Below, one piece after another: positions 5,006-7,267 of a stretch of 7,267 nt of DNA. A program made the translations under genes and the position numbers. Origin of the DNA: Actinomycetota bacterium (GTDB taxonomy: Bacteria; Actinomycetota; Acidimicrobiia; Acidimicrobiales; Ilumatobacteraceae); contig SXWG01000204.1 of the NCBI GenBank assembly GCA_005789925.1, positions 1 to 7,267 on the forward strand, given 5' to 3'. Under the pieces are notes generated by a model. It had not been told where the DNA came from. It made no database searches and saw nothing but the letters and a program-made list of their open reading frames with translations. Position 1 is the first letter of the stretch. The number at the start of each line of letters is the position of its first letter.

Positions 5006-5419
5006 ATGACAAGCAAGAAGAACAAAGCGCGACTCGCGAAAGAATCGAGCCGCCGAATCAAGAAAAAGTCCAACCCACTCCCAGGTGACAAGGTCGAGTT
5101 CATCGACTACAAGGACATCAACCTGCTGCAGCGGTTCATGACCGACAGGTCAAAGATCCGCGGTCGCCGTCTCAGCGGCGCCGACCAGCAACAGCAGCGC
5201 GAAATCACGAACGCCATCAAGAACGCTCGTGAGATGGCCCTGTTGCCGTATACCAAGCGCGTCACCAGCACCCGTGCACCACGCGGTGAGCGCCGTGACG
5301 ATGATTCAGGCGAGACTACCGAGCAGAGCATCGACGCGAAGTACGCCGAGCTCGCCGATTCAACGCTCGACGAGGGCATCGACGAAGTCGTCGAGACCGC
5401 AGAGACAGTGGAGGCATGA
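5006..5419 (+). CDS. rpsR: 30S ribosomal protein S18 with acidic C-terminal extension
   Basis: S18 pairs with S6 on the 30S platform. The conserved core is at about residues 30-85: VEFIDYKDINLLQRFMTDRS (30-49), KIRGRRLSGADQQQQREITN (50-69), and AIKNAREMALLPYTKR (70-85). The N-terminus is strongly basic (SKKNKARL, RRIKKK). It lacks the CxxC-type cysteines of zinc-binding S18 variants. At 137 aa it is much longer than the usual 75-95 aa: residues 86-137 form an extra tail, and 98-137 contain 15 Asp/Glu against a single Lys. The frame is continuous, and the tail ends in the rplI ribosome binding site, so this is not an obvious frameshift artefact. Only a weak Shine-Dalgarno (AGAGG, 4992-4996) precedes the ATG. 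Confidence 0.96.
   Translation: MTSKKNKARLAKESSRRIKKKSNPLPGDKVEFIDYKDINLLQRFMTDRSKIRGRRLSGADQQQQREITNAIKNAREMALLPYTKRVTSTRAPRGERRDDDSGETTEQSIDAKYAELADSTLDEGIDEVVETAETVEA
5410..5414 (+). promoter_or_regulatory. Shine-Dalgarno that fixes the rplI start
   Basis: GGAGG lies inside the last codons of rpsR, 7 bases before the ATG at 5422 but only 1 base before the ATG at 5416. The spacing selects 5422 as the rplI start. Confidence 0.85.
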
Positions 5420-5421
5420 TC

Positions 5422-5865
5422 ATGAAGGTCGTTCTTCGTTCAGACATTGCCGGCGTCGGTCGACGTGGCGACATCGTCGACGTGTCCGATGGGCACGCGC
5501 GCAACTACCTTTTGCCCCGCGGCATGGCCTTTGCAGCTACTCCCGGAGCCGTCAATCAGGCCAATGCCATGCGCAAGGCACGGGATCTTCGCGAGACCGC
5601 CGACCGTGAGGCCGCCCAGACCATCGCTGGTCAGTTGAAGGATCGCACCCTCACCATCACTGCCAAGGCGGGTGCCGAGGGACGTCTCTTCGGCTCGGTC
5701 ACCGCGGCCGACATCGCCGATGCGTTGTCGAGCCAGGCCGGCATCGAGGTCGATCGCAAAAAGGTGGTGTCCCAGCCGATTCGTTCGGTCGGAGCTCACA
5801 CCGCGGTGCTGCGACTCCATGCCGACGTCGAGTGCAATATCGCCCTCAACGTCGTTGCTGGCTGA
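5422..5865 (+). CDS. rplI: 50S ribosomal protein L9
   Basis: L9 binds domain V of 23S rRNA near the L1 stalk and bridges neighbouring ribosomes. The 147-aa product has the N-terminal domain MKVVLRSDIAGVGRRGDIVD, followed by DGHARNYLLPRGMAFAAT, which together match the L9 signature. A long connecting helix (about residues 42-73) follows, then the C-terminal rRNA-binding domain with GRLFGSVTAADI (about 87-98). Length is typical. An ATG 6 bases upstream (5416) overlaps the rpsR stop but is too close to the GGAGG; the family N-terminus MKV also favours 5422. The gene is only 2 bp from rpsR, so translational coupling is likely. Confidence 0.97.
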   Translation: MKVVLRSDIAGVGRRGDIVDVSDGHARNYLLPRGMAFAATPGAVNQANAMRKARDLRETADREAAQTIAGQLKDRTLTITAKAGAEGRLFGSVTAADIADALSSQAGIEVDRKKVVSQPIRSVGAHTAVLRLHADVECNIALNVVAG

Positions 5866-5991
5866 GGTGAACAGGTTCCTCCACAGGCAATCCACAGGCT
5901 GTGAGGTCTATTCACAGCCCTATTCACATGGAATTCCCAGGGTTACACCCCTAGCGGTCCACAGCCTTGGGCAGGCAGGGTAAGGGAACCC
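5866..5991 (+). promoter_or_regulatory. rplI-dnaB intergenic region with five DnaA-box-like 9-mers
   Basis: Five same-strand 9-mers resemble the DnaA box TTATNCACA: TCCTCCACA (5877-5885, 7/9), CAATCCACA (5888-5896, 7/9), CTATTCACA (5908-5916, 8/9), an identical CTATTCACA (5920-5928, 8/9) and CGGTCCACA (5955-5963, 7/9 against TTGTCCACA). Starts are 11, 20, 12 and 35 bp apart, so the first four are near whole helical turns. The gap also contains an imperfect stem (CCT-C-CACAG with CTGTG-AGG, 5878-5906) and AAGGGA (5982-5987), a ribosome binding site for dnaB. No clear promoter hexamers were identified. Possible roles are DnaA control of dnaB transcription or DnaA titration; binding is not proven. 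Confidence 0.45.
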
Positions 5992-7267
5992 ATGGCCACC
6001 ACCGAATCTCCACGACGTGCACGTTCCACCGCGAACGGAACTGCGACACGTAGCGACCTGCGCGTGCCGCCGCACAACGTCGATGCAGAGAAGTCGTTGC
6101 TCGGTGCCATGTTCTTGTCCGACGAAGCCATCGGTGTGTCTGTCGAACGCAATTTGTCGGCAGACGATTTCTACAAGCCCGCGCACCAACATATCTTCGA
6201 CGCAGTGCGTGCATTGGTGTCGTCGTCCGAGGCGGTCGATCCTGTCACGGTCGGTGACGAGCTACGACGCGCTGGTCTCCTCGATGAAATAGGTGGGCTC
6301 GACTATCTCGTCGAATTGCAGAACGCCACGCCATCGGTCAGCAGTGCCGAGCGTTACATCAAGATCGTCCAAGACACAGCGACGTTGCGCAAACTCATCC
6401 GCACCGCAAGTGAGATCGCCGACATCGCCTACAGCGAGCCGTCAGACATCGCCACAGCACTCGACTCTGCCGAGTCACGTGTGTTCGCAATTGCCGAAGA
6501 CACAGTCGTTGACACCATCAAGCGCGTCAGTGAACTCACCGATGAAGTCACTGAGATTCTCGAAGCGCGTTACGACAACAAGAATCCCATCACCGGTCTC
6601 CCCACCGGGTATCACGATCTTGACGAGTTGTTGTCAGGTCTTCAGCCTGGCACGTTGAACATCGTCGGTGCTCGACCTGCAATGGGCAAGTCAGCGTTCG
6701 CACTTGGTGCAGCTGTCAACGCAGCGAAGAAGACCAATCGTCCGGTGTTGTTCTTCTCACTCGAAATGTCAGCGACTGAACTGACACAAAGAATTCTGTC
6801 TGGTGAAGCCATGGTCGAGTCCGACCGCCTGCGTTCTGGCCGCCTTCAAGACAGCGACTGGACGAAGTTGTCGAACGCGGTCAATCGTCTCGACATTCCG
6901 TTGTACATCGACGACAACTCACAGGTGACCGTCATGCAGATACGACAGAAAATTCGTCGTGTCGCACAACGCGAAGGAATGCCTGTGCTCGTGGTCATCG
7001 ACTACTTGCAGCTCATGGGTGGTAGCAACAACTTCGAGACCCGTCAGTTGGAAGTCAGTGAAATCAGTCGAAATCTGAAGTTGCTGGCGCGTGAATTCGG
7101 TATCCCCGTCATGGCGCTCAGTCAGCTGTCACGCCAATTGGAAACGCGTCAGGACAAACGTCCTCAGTTAGCTGACTTGCGTGAATCTGGTGCACTCGAA
7201 CAAGACGCTGACGTCGTCATGTTCATCTATCGCGAAGAAGTGCACAACCCCGAAAACCTCAACGCTC
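5992..7267 (+). CDS. dnaB: Replicative DNA helicase DnaB, 3' end beyond window
   Basis: The hexameric fork helicase; 425 codons are visible and the gene runs off the right edge. After a low-complexity N-terminus comes the DnaB N-terminal domain, starting VPPHNVDAEKSLLGAM at about residue 25. The RecA-like motor follows: GLPTGYHDLDELLSGLQPG (about 203-221), Walker A GARPAMGKS (226-234, K233), the catalytic Glu of FFSLEMS (E258), Walker B VLVVIDYLQLM (332-342, D337), and ALSQLSRQLETR plus DLRESGALEQDADVVMF near the edge. No intein interrupts Walker A or the Walker B/SQLSR region, where many actinobacterial DnaB proteins carry one. The start ATG is preceded by AAGGGA, 4 bases away. It belongs to the rpsF cluster but is set apart from rplI by 126 bp containing DnaA-box-like repeats, so it may have its own promoter. 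Confidence 0.98.
   Translation, partial: MATTESPRRARSTANGTATRSDLRVPPHNVDAEKSLLGAMFLSDEAIGVSVERNLSADDFYKPAHQHIFDAVRALVSSSEAVDPVTVGDELRRAGLLDEIGGLDYLVELQNATPSVSSAERYIKIVQDTATLRKLIRTASEIADIAYSEPSDIATALDSAESRVFAIAEDTVVDTIKRVSELTDEVTEILEARYDNKNPITGLPTGYHDLDELLSGLQPGTLNIVGARPAMGKSAFALGAAVNAAKKTNRPVLFFSLEMSATELTQRILSGEAMVESDRLRSGRLQDSDWTKLSNAVNRLDIPLYIDDNSQVTVMQIRQKIRRVAQREGMPVLVVIDYLQLMGGSNNFETRQLEVSEISRNLKLLAREFGIPVMALSQLSRQLETRQDKRPQLADLRESGALEQDADVVMFIYREEVHNPENLNA

Noticed and set aside
5416..5421. rplI start at the ATG overlapping the rpsR stop
   Set aside because: Only 1 base separates it from GGAGG, and L9 proteins begin MKV; ATG 5422 has correct spacing.
5878..5906. Imperfect stem after rplI as a clear operon terminator
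   Set aside because: One bulge, 12-base loop and no T-tract. The repeated CCACAG is better explained by DnaA-box-like sequences, though a structural role cannot be excluded.
6668..7180. Intein in dnaB
   Set aside because: Walker A, SLEMS, Walker B and the SQLSR region read through without insertion in the visible part; sites beyond the right edge cannot be judged.

Overview
The window reads as chromosomal DNA of an actinobacterium, most likely from the class Acidimicrobiia (Ilumatobacter-like). That placement is inferred from gene content and order, from moderately high GC with GTC/GAC/CGC-rich codon use, and from the style of the PcnA and DUF5318 proteins. No rRNA or other taxonomic marker is present. 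No mobile element, CRISPR array, tRNA gene or obvious foreign block was seen. It looks like housekeeping core with a few lineage-specific details.

Left part (1-2608). A divergent pair: pcnA, a tRNA CCA-adding nucleotidyltransferase with an HD domain, runs rightward. Leftward runs a two-gene unit, a GNAT acetyltransferase whose stop overlaps (TGATG) the start of a secreted protein cut by the window edge, possibly of the DUF6049 type. In many actinobacteria pcnA sits beside a DUF6049 gene and murJ, which fits.

Middle part (2609-4129). A SAM-dependent methyltransferase (leftward), a DUF5318 zinc-ribbon protein (rightward) and a 64-residue two-CxxC protein (leftward). Both convergent junctions, pcnA/methyltransferase and DUF5318/small protein, carry compact inverted repeats that could act as bidirectional terminators. 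Several starts here lack a Shine-Dalgarno sequence but have a TANNNT -10-like hexamer 6-8 bases upstream, as expected for leaderless transcripts.

Right part (4130-7267). The classic rpsF-ssb-rpsR-rplI-dnaB cluster links ribosomal proteins S6, S18 and L9 with single-strand binding protein and the replicative helicase. dnaB is cut by the right edge. rpsF has a structured leader and a strong Shine-Dalgarno sequence. S18 carries an unusual acidic C-terminal tail of about 50 residues. The rplI-dnaB gap holds five same-strand DnaA-box-like 9-mers, including two identical CTATTCACA copies. No previously undescribed multi-gene system is evident. The most interesting signals are the DnaA-box-like cluster, the S18 tail, the rpsF leader and the small zinc-ribbon gene.
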